DNA from: Novosphingobium subterraneum
GTDB taxonomy: Bacteria > Pseudomonadota > Alphaproteobacteria > Sphingomonadales > Sphingomonadaceae
NCBI RefSeq assembly: GCF_000807925.1
Contig: NZ_JRVC01000001.1
Location: forward strand, 124,001-188,000
Direction of reading: 5' to 3'
Length of the DNA stretch: 64,000 nt
The notes under the pieces are model-generated. The model was not told the DNA's origin and ran no database searches. It saw nothing but the letters and a program-made list of their open reading frames with translations. The position numbers were made by a program, and so were the translations under genes. Positions 1 to 11,506 of the stretch are shown here, one piece after another (positions within the stretch are counted from its first letter, which is position 1; each line of letters opens with the position of its first letter).

Positions 1-1257
<1,257 letters not shown>

Positions 1258-1260
1258 CCG

Positions 1261-1446
1261 ATGCGTTTCACCCGTCCCGCCATTCTCGCAGCGGCATCTT
1301 TCGCCGCGATCGCGCTGTTTTACCTGCTGCGCGAACATTGGGCACACGCGCTCGGGCTATTGCCATACGCGATCCTGTTGCTCTGCCCGCTCATGCACTT
1401 CTTTCATGGCTCGCACGGACACAATCATCCGGGCGGAAAGCCTTGA
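1261..1446 (+). CDS. DUF2933-type small membrane protein
   Basis: This 61-residue protein has one or two hydrophobic stretches (residues 6-24 and 29-44) and a short His/Gly-rich tail (HFFHGSHGHNHPGG). That layout is the DUF2933 pattern commonly found beside copper ATPases and copper-resistance genes. The start lies 3 bases after the copA stop, so the two are probably co-transcribed. The His tail suggests metal binding, but the role is not established for the family and is inferred from context. Confidence 0.75.
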   Translation: MRFTRPAILAAASFAAIALFYLLREHWAHALGLLPYAILLLCPLMHFFHGSHGHNHPGGKP

Positions 1447-1483
1447 GACCCGCCAATCCAAAACTGAACAGGGGAGAGAGACA

Positions 1484-1960
1484 ATGCGTAGAACTTCACT
1501 AGCTGGCAACGCGCTCTTGCTGATTGCCAGCATTTCTGTCGGCACCTCTGCCGTTGCCCAGCAAAACGGCCAGGAAGGCGTCGCAGCGGTTTTGTCTGCT
1601 TACAAGTCTGCGGTTGAGCGGCTCGATATTACTGGCACCGACCAGCTGTTTGCGCCTGACGCCGTGGTGGTTGAATCGGGCAAGGTCGAAGGCAATTTCG
1701 GCGCCTATCGCGACCATCACCTCGGGCCCGAACTCAAGGAGTTCAAATCTTTTGCGTTCGGCGACTACGAAGTCGATATCAGGCTCGAAGGACCCATTGC
1801 GGTCGCAACCGAGACCTATACCTATCGAATTGTCCTCAAATCGGACGAAGCAATCGAGCGTCTTGGCGTTGCCACCAGCGTGCTCAAATGGGATGGGCAA
1901 GCATGGCGGATCATCTCGACGCACAGCTCCTCGCGCAAACCCAAGCAGCCCGCCAGCTGA
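1484..1960 (+). CDS. Secreted SnoaL/DUF4440-like (NTF2-fold) protein
   Basis: The start at 1484 is preceded by AGGGGAGAGAGACA, a strong ribosome site; the open frame continues far upstream but only through copA. The 158-residue product begins with a signal peptide (cleavage probably after AVAQ, near residue 26). The rest matches the small NTF2-like fold: helix with YKSAVERLD, TDQLFAPDAVVVESG, then strands ending in LKWDGQAWRIISTHSS. Members of this family often sit in copper or oxidative-stress clusters, but the ligand here is unknown. It is probably the third gene of the copper operon, 37 bases after the DUF2933 gene. Confidence 0.7.
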   Translation: MRRTSLAGNALLLIASISVGTSAVAQQNGQEGVAAVLSAYKSAVERLDITGTDQLFAPDAVVVESGKVEGNFGAYRDHHLGPELKEFKSFAFGDYEVDIRLEGPIAVATETYTYRIVLKSDEAIERLGVATSVLKWDGQAWRIISTHSSSRKPKQPAS

Positions 1961-1970
1961 TGGCTATAGC

Positions 1971-3257
1971 ATGAGCGCCTCTGACCGACCCGCGCTTGTG
2001 CGCAAGCTTATCGAAAGCTGGCGCGAAGACCCGGGTGCGACCTATCAAAGCTGGTTTCTGTGGGACGAACGGATCAAGAATTTCCGCTCCATCCGGCGCG
2101 GCATCCAGCAGGTCGTGGCCGAGATCGACAATGGGTCGTTCGGCGTTGCCTATCGCGGCTCGTCGCTCGAAACGGTTGTCCATTCCATCGCCGAGCAACG
2201 CCAAATCTTCAAAGGTGCCGACCATGCCTTCCTCTGGAAGCCCAAGTTGCGCATCCCGGATATCTATGAAAGCCCGACCAACCAGCGCGCCTTCGGTCGC
2301 CTGCTGCACAATTGCGTCTGCTGTGATGAGGCGGAAGATGTCATCTCCCAAATTCGTGAAATCGACGCACTCAAGATCAAGGGGCTCGGTCCGGCGGTCG
2401 CCAATCTGCTCTATTTCCTGCATCCAACGCTGATCGCGCCGTTCAACACCGCGATCGTCAGCGGCTACAACGCGCTGACGGGCGCAAAGGTAAAGCTGGG
2501 CAGCTGGGAACAGTTCCTGGCGATGCGGAGCGGAATACTCGATCTCAACGACCAATATCGCGACCTCCTGTCGAACGACCTCGGGGCAATCGGAGGACTG
2601 CTGTTCGACATCGGCTCCGGCCGTTACCCCGCCCCGCCTTTGGGCGGGGAAGAAGCCGACGACTGGAGCCGAAGGCTCGACGTTGTCCGCGAGGAAGCGG
2701 CCCGGCTCGACAAGACGCAACTCGCCCAGGGCGAGAGCGAACGGACCCACAGCGAAATGCAGGCGTGGCTTCGCGACATCGGCATGGCGCTCGGATATCG
2801 CGTTTGGATCGCTGCCAATGACCGGGGCCGCCTGTTCGAGGGCGCGCCGCTCGGCAAGGGCTGCCTCGACTTGTTGCCCGATGAAATCGCCACTGCGCCA
2901 GGTGCGGACGCAATCCGATTGATCGACGTGCTCTGGCTTGAACGGGATAACGCTCAGGTTGCCGCCGCCTTCGAGGTCGAGCACTCGACCTCAATCTATT
3001 CCGGGATCGTCCGGATGCTCGATCTGGCGCTCAGTGGCAGTAAGTTCCACGCTGCGGCGGGACTGTTCCTCGTCGCTCCCGGCAACCGGGAAAAGGATGT
3101 GCGCGCCCAAATTGCCCGGCCTGCCTTCAGCCGCGTGGCGGACCTCGATATCTCTTATCTGCCCTACAGCGAATTGGAGGCCCATCGCGAGCAGATTGCG
3201 CGGTTCGGGAGCGGGCTCAAAGCGATCAGGGCAATCGCAAGCCCGTTGTCGGCGTAA
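1971..3257 (+). CDS. Helix-hairpin-helix plus PD-(D/E)xK-like protein, putative restriction or repair nuclease
   Basis: The start is the first ATG after the upstream stop, 10 bases away; no strong ribosome site is visible. The 428-residue protein has two parts. Residues about 125-160 hold a helix-hairpin-helix-like segment (KIKGLGPAVANLLYFLHP) as in DNA glycosylases. The C-terminal third contains IDVLW followed by AAAFEVEHSTSIYSG, a D...E-x-E arrangement reminiscent of PD-(D/E)xK nucleases that use E in place of K. Proteins of this build are sometimes annotated as type II restriction enzymes. There is no partner methylase next to it. The nuclease assignment is inference; the activity could also lie in DNA repair. 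Confidence 0.5.
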   Translation: MSASDRPALVRKLIESWREDPGATYQSWFLWDERIKNFRSIRRGIQQVVAEIDNGSFGVAYRGSSLETVVHSIAEQRQIFKGADHAFLWKPKLRIPDIYESPTNQRAFGRLLHNCVCCDEAEDVISQIREIDALKIKGLGPAVANLLYFLHPTLIAPFNTAIVSGYNALTGAKVKLGSWEQFLAMRSGILDLNDQYRDLLSNDLGAIGGLLFDIGSGRYPAPPLGGEEADDWSRRLDVVREEAARLDKTQLAQGESERTHSEMQAWLRDIGMALGYRVWIAANDRGRLFEGAPLGKGCLDLLPDEIATAPGADAIRLIDVLWLERDNAQVAAAFEVEHSTSIYSGIVRMLDLALSGSKFHAAAGLFLVAPGNREKDVRAQIARPAFSRVADLDISYLPYSELEAHREQIARFGSGLKAIRAIASPLSA

Positions 3258-3732
3258 ATTCGATTTGAGCCCGGTCAGAGCAAAGATCAACAGACAAGGC
3301 CATTGAAAGGATTGGCGCTGAGTCCAGAGACCGATTTCGTGCGGCTCTGACTTTCCCCGATGCTCCTTTTGGAGGAGATGCGTCGCATTTCTTGTAACCA
3401 AGAAGCGACGTTCTCGCGGTGCAGACCGATGAATGCCGCATCGGCGCCCTCGCGCGCAAAATGCGAGTCGAGACACAGAACGCCGACAAAGTCGCAGTAG
3501 AGCTTTGAGGCGGCAACCGTTTCAAAGCGCCCAATGAGAGGGGCTTACTATTTTATCTACGCCTCGCAAAAATTGAAATGCCTTGCGGATGCTTGTCCGA
3601 AAGCGATCGCTCACCGGACACTTTTGAGGGAGCAGAGGTCAGACCCCCCTGCCCTCCGCAAATCCGGCTTGCAGGGTCTCTCATTAAGGTGGTACGCTTT
3701 ATATTCTCACACAGGGGCCTCATCCGTTACAA
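3258..3732. other. Non-coding stretch before the recombinase gene
   Basis: No convincing gene is seen in these 475 bases. The frames that are open here are short and lack ribosome sites. Near 3638-3647 the minus strand begins GGGGTCTGAC, resembling the outer end of Tn3-family terminal repeats. A recombination (res) site for the downstream recombinase could lie between about 3650 and 3730, but clear paired sub-sites were not recognised. Confidence 0.4.
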
Positions 3733-4308
3733 ATGACCAACACCCTCATCGGATATGCCCGCTGCTCAACCGACAAGCAGGACCTCACTGCTCAGCGCCG
3801 CGCGCTGATCGAGCTCGGTGTGCCCGAAGACCGCATCTACACCGACCACGGCCTGACCGGCCGGAACCGCGATCGCCCCGGCCTCGCCCAAGCACTGGCT
3901 GCGGTCCGCGCCGGCGAGACGCTGGTCGTGCCGAAGCTTGATCGCCTCGCCCGATCGGTCCCGGACGCGCGGGCGATCGCCGATGAGCTGGAGAAGCGCG
4001 GCGTGAGCCTGGCGCTGGGCAAGCAGGTTTATGACCCCAATGATCCCATGGGCCGGATGTTCTTCAACATCCTCGCCACCTTCGCCGAATTCGAGAGCGA
4101 CCTCATCCGGCTGCGAACCCGCGAGGGCATGAAGATCGCCCGGGACAAGGGCAAACTCCGAGGCAAGCCGCCGAAGCTCTCCGACCTCCAACAGCGCGAA
4201 CTGCTCAAGATGCACGCCACCGGCGAATACTCGATCAGCGACCTCGGCAAGCTGTTCAAGGTCTCTCGGCCGACCGTGTATCGGACGATCCGGCGGGGTG
4301 GACTTTGA
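3733..4308 (+). CDS. Serine recombinase (resolvase/invertase family)
   Basis: The 191-residue protein is a full-length small serine recombinase. The N-terminal catalytic domain starts IGYARCSTDKQDL with the nucleophilic serine at about residue 12 and the usual Q/R pattern. It continues with KLDRLARSVPDA and FAEFESDLIRLRTREGM, which carry the conserved arginines and the dimer-interface E helix. The last 45 residues form the DNA-binding helix-turn-helix (ISDLGKLFKVSRPTVYRTI). It would resolve cointegrates or invert DNA at a nearby site. It has no transposase partner next to it, so it may be a resolution module of the element or a remnant of a Tn3-type transposon. It converges on the defence operon. 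Confidence 0.9.
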   Translation: MTNTLIGYARCSTDKQDLTAQRRALIELGVPEDRIYTDHGLTGRNRDRPGLAQALAAVRAGETLVVPKLDRLARSVPDARAIADELEKRGVSLALGKQVYDPNDPMGRMFFNILATFAEFESDLIRLRTREGMKIARDKGKLRGKPPKLSDLQQRELLKMHATGEYSISDLGKLFKVSRPTVYRTIRRGGL

Positions 4309-4341
4309 CCGCGCCTTATTCGGGCGAGCTTAGAGGCGCGG
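4309..4341. terminator. Candidate bidirectional hairpin between convergent genes
   Basis: CCGCGCCT (4309-4316) and AGGCGCGG (4334-4341) form a perfect 8-bp stem with a 17-base loop, placed between the stop of the recombinase gene and the stop of res. There is no long T-run on either side, so termination efficiency is uncertain. Confidence 0.45.
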
Positions 4342-4349
4342 GGGCAGGA

Positions 4350-7300
4350 TCAAGTCGTCACGATCTCCATCAGCTTGTTGTAGCTATCAGCTACCCCGTA
4401 CCTGACATTGGGCGTCGGGTTCGATTCCGCTAGCTTGGCGAAGAACTTCTTGGCGCAGTCGATTTTCGCCCGCTCGAGGTCTCGAAGCGCAAGCGACGAC
4501 ATCGACCCCTTGGTTTCCGCCACGAAATAGATGTGCTTCACGGCACCGGCGCGAAACACAATGGCCCAATCGGGATTGTAGTCGCCCACAGGGGTCGGGA
4601 TGAGGAAGCCGCGTGGCAGCTTCGCATAGACCTCGACCTCCGCACTTGTATCCAGCTCCCCGACGAAGTCGCGCTCGACCCCTGAGTCTGTGATGCAATA
4701 GTCGAAGACATGGTTCTTCAGCCGCTCGGTCGCCCGTGAAAAATCCTGGCCGATCTCCGCCGCAGTGAAGATGTCGGCGTCATAGCGCTCATCGATCGAA
4801 TCGTAGACGAGCTGCTCGATCAGGTGCCCTGCCTTCTGTTCCTTGATCAGCCGCGCCGCCTCAGAAATGAAGTGCTCGGGATTGGCGCGATATTGGTCGA
4901 AGATCGCAGGCTCGATGCCGGTGAGGATCTGGGCCACGGTCCGCCGCAGGAGGTCGGTCGCCTCTGAGACTTTCCCCAAAAGATCGTACTTCACCGCCGA
5001 GCGGGCCGACGCGGCCTGGACGGTTTCGTTACGCGTAACGCTGAAACCAGTCCCACCCCGCAATTGCTCATCAGTGACCTCGTCCGTCTGGATTCCCGTC
5101 TGCACGGTGTATTGCAGCTTGGTCACGCGCAATTCGCTGTTGAGGGCACTGATACATTTCTGGATCAGCTCCGCCGTGTCGAACTCCACGCGGTAGACGG
5201 CCTTTCGGTTGATCCGGCTCCAGAGTTCCTGGAAGGCACCCTTGTGAAAATTGTCGTTCAGCGGGTTGCGCTTGGGCTTCCGTCCGTCCTCGAACTTGGG
5301 AAGAGCGGCATCACTGTAGACGCTGTCGATCAGGCTGAAGACCTCAGCCTGGTACGGGACCAGATCGTCATGCAGCACGGCCAAAGTGCCCTCGGCCTTC
5401 GCGGTATCATAGGTGTCCGTGATCTGATCTGCGTCGTCGATGTAGTCATGCTTGATCAGGTAACGGTGAATCTGCGTCGCCATCTGGTCGGTGACAGTCA
5501 CGGGCCCTTCCGGCGTGTGCAGCTGTTTACCCACGAAGAAGGCTTGGCTGGCCTTGCGCGGCCGGGCGGAGAGGCTTTCGGCGATCTCCTTCTGCAGTCC
5601 CGCTACGAAATCAGTGTAGCTTTCGCTCGCGATCACCGAGAGAATATTGATGTCGTGGACGGTCGCGGGATGGTCGAGCCTTTCGCCAAACCGGTCTACG
5701 GCCAGTCGGAGACCGCGCCCCACTTCCTGCCTGCGTGAAACCGTGTTTTCGCTGTGCTTGAGCATACACATCACGAACACGTTCGGGTTGTCCCACCCTT
5801 CCCTCAGCGCGGAATGGGAGAACAGGAACCTGACGGGCTCATCGAAGGAAAGCAGTCGCTCCTTGTTCTTCAGGATGAGATCGTAGGCATCGCTATCGTC
5901 GGAATCCGTTGACCGCGCGCCAACCTCGGGGTCCTTCAACCGCTTGGTCTTCTTGTCGATCGAGAAATAGCCATCGTGTGTCTTGGCTACCGGGATCGCC
6001 TCGAGGTGCTTGCGCCAAGCAGCCTCATCAAGCGGAAGCTCAGCGAGCACGAGCGCAACAGCCTCGGCATATTCTTCCTCGAACATGCGAGCATACTCGC
6101 CGTTCTGATCGTCACGGCTGTAGTCACGGTACTTGGCTACCTCGTCGATGAAGAACAGCGACAACACCTTGACCCCTTGGGCGAAGAGCTGACGCTCCTT
6201 TTCAAGATGGGCGCGGATCGTTTCGCGGATCTGAATCCGGCGGATGTCCCGCTCCGACAGGTCGCCATAAGCCTCGCCAGCCTTAAGCGTGATCCCATTG
6301 GTGAACTCGACGGTATCGGCGGTTGCATCGATCTGCGACACGACGAGGTCACGGTACTGGTCGAGCCCGCCTGACAGATCGTAGAGGTCATCGCGGAACT
6401 TCAGGCGTTTCAGCCGGCGCTTGATCGTTCCGGTGGTGTCCTTGATCTCCATCTCCAGACGGGCAAAGGGCCCGCCCTTGCCGCGGCCGACCGTCTCAAT
6501 CCCCTCGAGATAGAGATAGGCCGTCGTGCCGGTCAGTCCCTTGAGCGCAATGCCCCGGACCTGGATCTTCTTCACCAGCTTCTGGTTGTAGGCGTCCAGC
6601 GCATCAAGCCGGTGGATCTTGGTGTGCTCGGTCCGGTGCGTTGCCGAATAACGCATGATGAACAGGGGGCGGAACTTGGGAAGCGCTTCGACCGTAGCCT
6701 TGCCTTCCATCTTTTGCGGCTCATCGAGGATCAGGATCGGCCGGTTGGCGGCGATCACATCGATTGGCTTGCGTGACTGGAAGTCATCGAGGGCGTCATA
6801 GATGCGGCGGTTATCCTTGCCGCTGGCGTTGAAGGCCTGGATGTTCATGACCATCACGTTCAGTCCGGCATCGGACGAGAAGCTCTCGAGCTCGTGCAGA
6901 CGCTTCGAGTTGTAGATGAAGAAGCGCGCCTTCTTCCCGTAGGTCTCGGTGAAGTGCTCCGCTGTGATCGAAAGCGACTTGGCGACACCCTCGCGGATGG
7001 CGATGCTCGGGACGATGATGATGAACTTCGACCAGCCATAGCGCCGGTTCAGCTCGAACATCGTCTTGATGTAGCAGTAGGTCTTGCCGGTCCCCGTTTC
7101 CATCTCGACATCGAGATGAAGCGGGGCGGCGGCGGCCATATTCTTGAGATAGGCAGCCGGAGCGGGCACCGCCCTGCCCTTCGCATCCCGCGTGACAAAG
7201 CTGGTCAGGGATGGCGATTGTGGGAGATTTTGCCGGCGCTGGACCGCATTGATGTTCGTCAGCAACTGCGCGTCGGTGAGCGCGATATCCGGGTTGCGGA

Positions 7301-7451
7301 ACCCTTCATCGTCAAACGCCTCTGCCTGGTTCCGCTTGCCCGGGTCGATCCTGTAGGCTGGACCGACGCTGAAGGGCTGGCCCGCAAAGCAATCGACCAC
7401 CGCGTCGACGGCCATGGTCTGGTAGGGCTGAACCTTGAATTTGAGCTTCAT
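4350..7451 (-). CDS. res: Type III restriction enzyme Res-like helicase-nuclease
   Basis: I chose the ATG at 7451 ([11 protein letters not shown]), the usual beginning of this family; an in-frame ATG 24 bases upstream is possible. The product is about 1033 residues. In order: a Walker A motif METGTGKT near residue 120, the DEAD-like box DEPQKM near 240, an SAT-type motif (YSATH) near 265, [12 protein letters not shown] near 550 and [11 protein letters not shown] near 575. Close to the C-terminus is a PD-(D/E)xK nuclease core, DYNPDWA followed by FVAETKGS (about 945-975). This is the complete build of a type III Res subunit, an ATP-driven translocase that cuts after meeting a second complex. 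The matching Mod gene lies two genes upstream, separated by an AlbA-type gene. It is the last gene of the defence operon. Confidence 0.88.
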   Translation of the reverse strand: MKLKFKVQPYQTMAVDAVVDCFAGQPFSVGPAYRIDPGKRNQAEAFDDEGFRNPDIALTDAQLLTNINAVQRRQNLPQSPSLTSFVTRDAKGRAVPAPAAYLKNMAAAAPLHLDVEMETGTGKTYCYIKTMFELNRRYGWSKFIIIVPSIAIREGVAKSLSITAEHFTETYGKKARFFIYNSKRLHELESFSSDAGLNVMVMNIQAFNASGKDNRRIYDALDDFQSRKPIDVIAANRPILILDEPQKMEGKATVEALPKFRPLFIMRYSATHRTEHTKIHRLDALDAYNQKLVKKIQVRGIALKGLTGTTAYLYLEGIETVGRGKGGPFARLEMEIKDTTGTIKRRLKRLKFRDDLYDLSGGLDQYRDLVVSQIDATADTVEFTNGITLKAGEAYGDLSERDIRRIQIRETIRAHLEKERQLFAQGVKVLSLFFIDEVAKYRDYSRDDQNGEYARMFEEEYAEAVALVLAELPLDEAAWRKHLEAIPVAKTHDGYFSIDKKTKRLKDPEVGARSTDSDDSDAYDLILKNKERLLSFDEPVRFLFSHSALREGWDNPNVFVMCMLKHSENTVSRRQEVGRGLRLAVDRFGERLDHPATVHDINILSVIASESYTDFVAGLQKEIAESLSARPRKASQAFFVGKQLHTPEGPVTVTDQMATQIHRYLIKHDYIDDADQITDTYDTAKAEGTLAVLHDDLVPYQAEVFSLIDSVYSDAALPKFEDGRKPKRNPLNDNFHKGAFQELWSRINRKAVYRVEFDTAELIQKCISALNSELRVTKLQYTVQTGIQTDEVTDEQLRGGTGFSVTRNETVQAASARSAVKYDLLGKVSEATDLLRRTVAQILTGIEPAIFDQYRANPEHFISEAARLIKEQKAGHLIEQLVYDSIDERYDADIFTAAEIGQDFSRATERLKNHVFDYCITDSGVERDFVGELDTSAEVEVYAKLPRGFLIPTPVGDYNPDWAIVFRAGAVKHIYFVAETKGSMSSLALRDLERAKIDCAKKFFAKLAESNPTPNVRYGVADSYNKLMEIVTT

Positions 7452-7584
7452 GGCCGACGCAGGCCCTTTCTGCATTCATAACTTTGGAAAGAGAATTTTC
7501 CGCTGTGCAGAAAGAGGGAAACGACGGAATCCCTTGGACTTATCCGCCCGACCTTTCTGCAAGAGGCCGCAATCATCGCGCATT

Positions 7585-9249
7585 TCATTCTGCAAGCATC
7601 CATTGCGGCGCCGCCCGCGGACCCTTGTTCACGATCACCCCCTGGCGCCGCAGCTTGGTGAGCAGGTTGGCAATCTTCTTGGTGCGCTGTTCGGGCGTGA
7701 GGGCGTCGCTCAGCTTGTCGAGCAACAGCTGGTCGACCTCCCGACGTGTGGCACGGCCTGCGCCCGCGAGATAGTCAGTCAGTAGCTTAGCATAGAACTC
7801 ATCATCCTGCGCGCGGGTGCGGACATAGTCGGCCATCGTGGCCGTTGCCGCTGCCACCGTCGCTGAGACATGGAAGTTCGGTTTGCGCCCCTCGATAAGC
7901 TTCCGGCGGCGCAGGTGCTTGATGGCATCGTCGGTAATGGGCAGCTTCTTCTGTACCCGGTCAAGATTGACGACATCGACCAGATCAAGCTCGGCCTGCT
8001 GCATCAGCAAGCGGCTATAGGCGGGGTCGACCACGCGGCCATGAATTGTCAGGCTGACCGCGGTCGGATCCTTCACATCATAATCGGGCAACGGGAAGAA
8101 CCGCCTCCGCTGCGCCTCATAGATGCGCTGAATGCCATACCCCATCTGGTCGATCATATTGAGCTCGGCCATTGCCTGAACCAGCCAGCTGTTACGATAG
8201 CGGCGCGGTGTCGAGCGGGCACCAGTGGCATAATCCGTGGGCTCGCCATCCACGAAACCGCCCTCGCTCTCGAAAGTCAGCCTATCGAGGTATTCGGTGA
8301 CGACGATACGGCCGTTGCGGGTGTAGTCCTGGTGGGCGATGCAGTTGTGCAGGGCCTCAAGAACCACGCTTTGGTCATATTTCGACACCTCATGCGCCAG
8401 CAGCTGGTCCTGTGGCAGGATGCGGATCTGCACGTTGCGGATACGGGCAAAGACCTCGGAGGATGTGAGCAAAAACGGCGGGTAGAAATGCTCATAGGCC
8501 TGCTCTTCCCCGCGTAGGCTCCAGGTGATCTCGGCCGGGTGCGGACTTAGCTTTCCTGCCGCCTCCATCTTGCCAAGTAGCAGCAGTGCTGCGCGGGTTA
8601 TCGCGCCATTCTGGGTGACCTTCGCTCTGTCGAGGAAGGTAGCGTCACTCCAGCCTGCCACTTCTTCTGGCGAGACCCGCCGTGCATGCTTCTCAGCAAA
8701 TCGTTCTCGCGCAACAGAGATCGCCTTTGGGTCAAGGTCGGCCAGCGTTGCCCCCTCAACAACCTGTGCCGTCCAATCCGTAGCAATGGTTTGGCCGCGG
8801 ATCTCATCGAGTTTGTCGAGCCCCAAGGGCATAAGGCTTTCGCCGGCTCGGGCAAAATAGTGCCCGCTCCAGCTGATGGGCATGCCACGAGGTGCGGCAG
8901 GGATCTCAAAGAGAATAACCCGGTGCCCATCCTCGTCGATCAGTACATGAATGTTTCGAAGCGTGACGCTCGGCTCAGTACCGTCGCGCATCTGGTTCTT
9001 GAGGCTGAGGAGCCGGTCGATCTCAGGACGATAGGCTGTACCCACCACCTTTCGGCTCTTGTCATTGACACCGAAAACCAGCCATCCACGCTCTGCGTTG
9101 CGCAGATTGGCTTCATTCGAAAGAGCCGAGAAGTAGCGCCCAATCTTGTCCGTGTCGTAGTCTTTCCCGGCCTCCTTGAACTCCACCACCTCATCCTCCC
9201 AATTGGCGATGAGCTGGGCGAGCAGAGAGGTGAGCGCGGCCTGATCCAT
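7585..9249 (-). CDS. AlbA_2/Schlafen-type ATP-binding protein
   Basis: The 554-residue product starts at 9249, only 3 bases after the mod stop. Residues about 18-60 give the AlbA_2 signature (EVVEFKEAGKDYDTDKIGRY, then GWLVFGVND). Around residue 300 is a GHKL-type ATP-binding motif (LEALHNCIAHQDYTRNG and a following FESEGGFV), as in the putative transcriptional regulators COG2865. The C-terminal 150 residues look like winged helices, ending with a basic motif near VIVNKGPRAAPQW. Such proteins occur in many defence islands, where the AlbA/Schlafen core can bind or cleave nucleic acid; which applies here is not known. Its place between mod and res in one operon implies a function with them. Confidence 0.8.
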   Translation of the reverse strand: MDQAALTSLLAQLIANWEDEVVEFKEAGKDYDTDKIGRYFSALSNEANLRNAERGWLVFGVNDKSRKVVGTAYRPEIDRLLSLKNQMRDGTEPSVTLRNIHVLIDEDGHRVILFEIPAAPRGMPISWSGHYFARAGESLMPLGLDKLDEIRGQTIATDWTAQVVEGATLADLDPKAISVARERFAEKHARRVSPEEVAGWSDATFLDRAKVTQNGAITRAALLLLGKMEAAGKLSPHPAEITWSLRGEEQAYEHFYPPFLLTSSEVFARIRNVQIRILPQDQLLAHEVSKYDQSVVLEALHNCIAHQDYTRNGRIVVTEYLDRLTFESEGGFVDGEPTDYATGARSTPRRYRNSWLVQAMAELNMIDQMGYGIQRIYEAQRRRFFPLPDYDVKDPTAVSLTIHGRVVDPAYSRLLMQQAELDLVDVVNLDRVQKKLPITDDAIKHLRRRKLIEGRKPNFHVSATVAAATATMADYVRTRAQDDEFYAKLLTDYLAGAGRATRREVDQLLLDKLSDALTPEQRTKKIANLLTKLRRQGVIVNKGPRAAPQWMLAE

Positions 9250-9252
9250 GGC

Positions 9253-11349
9253 TCAGATGGCCTTCAGTTCGGTGACCGGTGAGAGCTGGCGGAAGAGCTG
9301 CTCGGCGTTGATACGATCGGCATCGCGGGCGAAGCTGGTGTCGCGGAACACGGCGCGCAGTGGCGCGCGGGCGGCGATTTCCTTCACCAGCTCATCGGTG
9401 ACGCCGGTGTCGAAGCAGGCGATCAGCGCATTACCATCCACCGAGTAGACGGTTTTGCCATGCAGCGTTTCGCGGTTGATCGGCAGGGTCAGCTCCACAC
9501 CCCAGTCAATGAGCACCTGGAACAGCAGGTCCTCTCCGGTGCGATCCGATTTCACGCTGTCCACTTGCCCGAAGAGCTCGTCCTGGCTCACCTCGTCGGG
9601 GCTGTAGTAGACCTCGCTCATGTTGGAGCTGTCGACCTTGAGCACGCGAAAGCCGACGTCACGGTTCCAGCCCTCACTGACATTCCCCTTCAAGGCTTCC
9701 ATGCCCGCGCGGCGAATGCGCTCTTTCGTCACTTCGGAGAGCAGATGCGGCCTACCCACCTTATCCAGTAATTTGATGGCGTTTTGCACCGTCTTTTTGG
9801 CTGCGCCCGTCGTTGCTGAAGCGGCCTGATCAAGGTCTTCAGGCAACTGCACGACCACGAACTTATGATTTGTACCTGCGGTTGCATTCGCCGTCAAAAC
9901 TGCTTCAGCTGTGCTCCCAGATCCCGCGAAAAAATCCATGATAATTGCGTCAGGATTACGAGGCGTAGCATAGACAATAAGTTTTGCCAGTTCTTCATGA
10001 TCCTTGGGGTTATTAAATACCTTGCCACCCATCAAACTTCGAAGGTATTTCACAGCGACTTGAGACTGTTTGTAAATCACCGAGGGCCTTACCTGGGTCG
10101 CCAGTTCGGTATCGCCCTGCTCATCATCTACTTCCTCGAATATATCAGCGTCGTCATCCAATTCCTCCGGGATCGGTCGAATGTGGGTCTTACGCTGAGG
10201 AGGGTCAGTATGGTCTGCACGGAACTCGACAATTCCGCTTTTAATCTTCTCCATCATGGTCTCATGAGACGAATAGATCCATCCGCGCTCCGGGACGGCA
10301 CAAGGTTGTTTTGTAACCGGGTGAATGACATCGTAACGTGGACCATCTCCTCCTGGCCACGATATGTTATCATCTCGCCAGGGTCCATTTTTGTCGATAC
10401 GCTTGTATCGCGACCATTTCTTAGAAGGGTGAGACTTAGGTAATTCTGCAAACCAGGCTCCTAATTCCTTCTCCATCAGACTAAAGTTGTCACCATGGAT
10501 GCTGCGCAGACGCACAAATTCATCCCAAATTTCTTTAGCGCCAGGCTTTTCTTCCCGCCAAATTTCGCCTCGCTCGCGTAGAATGAGCTGATTTCGTGCA
10601 TATACAAGCATGTACTCATGGCCGAGTGAAAAGAATTTCGCGTCGTTCTTGCGGCCTTTTTCCCAAGTCAGCTGGGCAATAAAATTCTTCTCACCGAATA
10701 TTTCTGCACAGAGCTGCTTAAGGGCAGCCTGTTCCACATCATCGATACTGATGAAAATCAGACCGTCCTCGGCTAGCAGGTTTCTCGCAACCTTCAGGCG
10801 AGAGTAGATCATAGTGAGCCAGTCGGAATGGTACCGGCCCTTGGTTTCAGGATTAGCTACCAGCAGACCGCCTTCGGCGTCGCGCTGCTCAGTAAGATTC
10901 TCATACTGGGCCTTCAAAGATGAAAATTTATCTCGATAAATGAAGTCTTTGCCGGTGTTATAGGGCGGATCGATGTAGATCAGCTTTACCTTACCAAGAT
11001 AGCTTTCCTGAAGGAGCTTCAAGGCATCGAGGTTGTCGCCTTCAATGAAGAGGTTTTGGGTGGTGTCGAAGTCCACGCTCTCCTCGCGGCAAGGCCGTAG
11101 GGTCTTGGCAATGGGGGCATTGGCAGTGAGAAGCGCCTCGCGCTTGCCGGGCCAGTCGAGCCGATAACGCTCCTGCGGGCCTTCGACGATATGATCCGAA
11201 AGCGTCTGGCGCAGCTGATCGAAGTCAATGGCGAGCCGGATGTTGCCCTGCTCGTCGGCGGCCTCTGTCACGCAATCAGGGAAAAGGGCGCGGATCTTGG
11301 CAATGTTGTCCTGAGACAGGTCCGGGCTGTGCATTTTCATCTTGTCCAT
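9253..11349 (-). CDS. mod: Type III-like adenine DNA methyltransferase (Mod)
   Basis: The frame is open further upstream, to an ATG at 11490, but MDKMKMHSPDLSQDN at 11349 is preceded by AGGA and fits the family start. The 698-residue product has the beta-class order: the catalytic DPPY motif first (IYIDPPYNTGKDF, near residue 125), then the SAM-binding motif FFAGSGSTAEAV near 473. This is the type III Mod arrangement, which methylates N6 of adenine and specifies the target. The central region between the motifs would carry target recognition. The stretch 9880-10700 is richer in A/T than its neighbours, which fits an exchanged target-recognition module. Confidence 0.9.
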   Translation of the reverse strand: MDKMKMHSPDLSQDNIAKIRALFPDCVTEAADEQGNIRLAIDFDQLRQTLSDHIVEGPQERYRLDWPGKREALLTANAPIAKTLRPCREESVDFDTTQNLFIEGDNLDALKLLQESYLGKVKLIYIDPPYNTGKDFIYRDKFSSLKAQYENLTEQRDAEGGLLVANPETKGRYHSDWLTMIYSRLKVARNLLAEDGLIFISIDDVEQAALKQLCAEIFGEKNFIAQLTWEKGRKNDAKFFSLGHEYMLVYARNQLILRERGEIWREEKPGAKEIWDEFVRLRSIHGDNFSLMEKELGAWFAELPKSHPSKKWSRYKRIDKNGPWRDDNISWPGGDGPRYDVIHPVTKQPCAVPERGWIYSSHETMMEKIKSGIVEFRADHTDPPQRKTHIRPIPEELDDDADIFEEVDDEQGDTELATQVRPSVIYKQSQVAVKYLRSLMGGKVFNNPKDHEELAKLIVYATPRNPDAIIMDFFAGSGSTAEAVLTANATAGTNHKFVVVQLPEDLDQAASATTGAAKKTVQNAIKLLDKVGRPHLLSEVTKERIRRAGMEALKGNVSEGWNRDVGFRVLKVDSSNMSEVYYSPDEVSQDELFGQVDSVKSDRTGEDLLFQVLIDWGVELTLPINRETLHGKTVYSVDGNALIACFDTGVTDELVKEIAARAPLRAVFRDTSFARDADRINAEQLFRQLSPVTELKAI

Positions 11350-11506
11350 GGCCCGAATTCCTAGCGGCCACGATGGCTTTTGTCGAACAGTCAGCGGTAC
11401 TTGATCGGCAAATTTGGATGGGGCAGCCATGGGAGCATCCCGCCCAAAGGATGGATGTCGATACCCCTTAGCGGCTACGCCAGCGTCCACCGCCCATCCA
11501 ATACAA

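Noticed and set aside
3733..4308. The serine recombinase as the integrase of the whole element
   Set aside because: It is a small resolvase/invertase with a C-terminal helix-turn-helix, not a large serine integrase; no attachment site pair was found.
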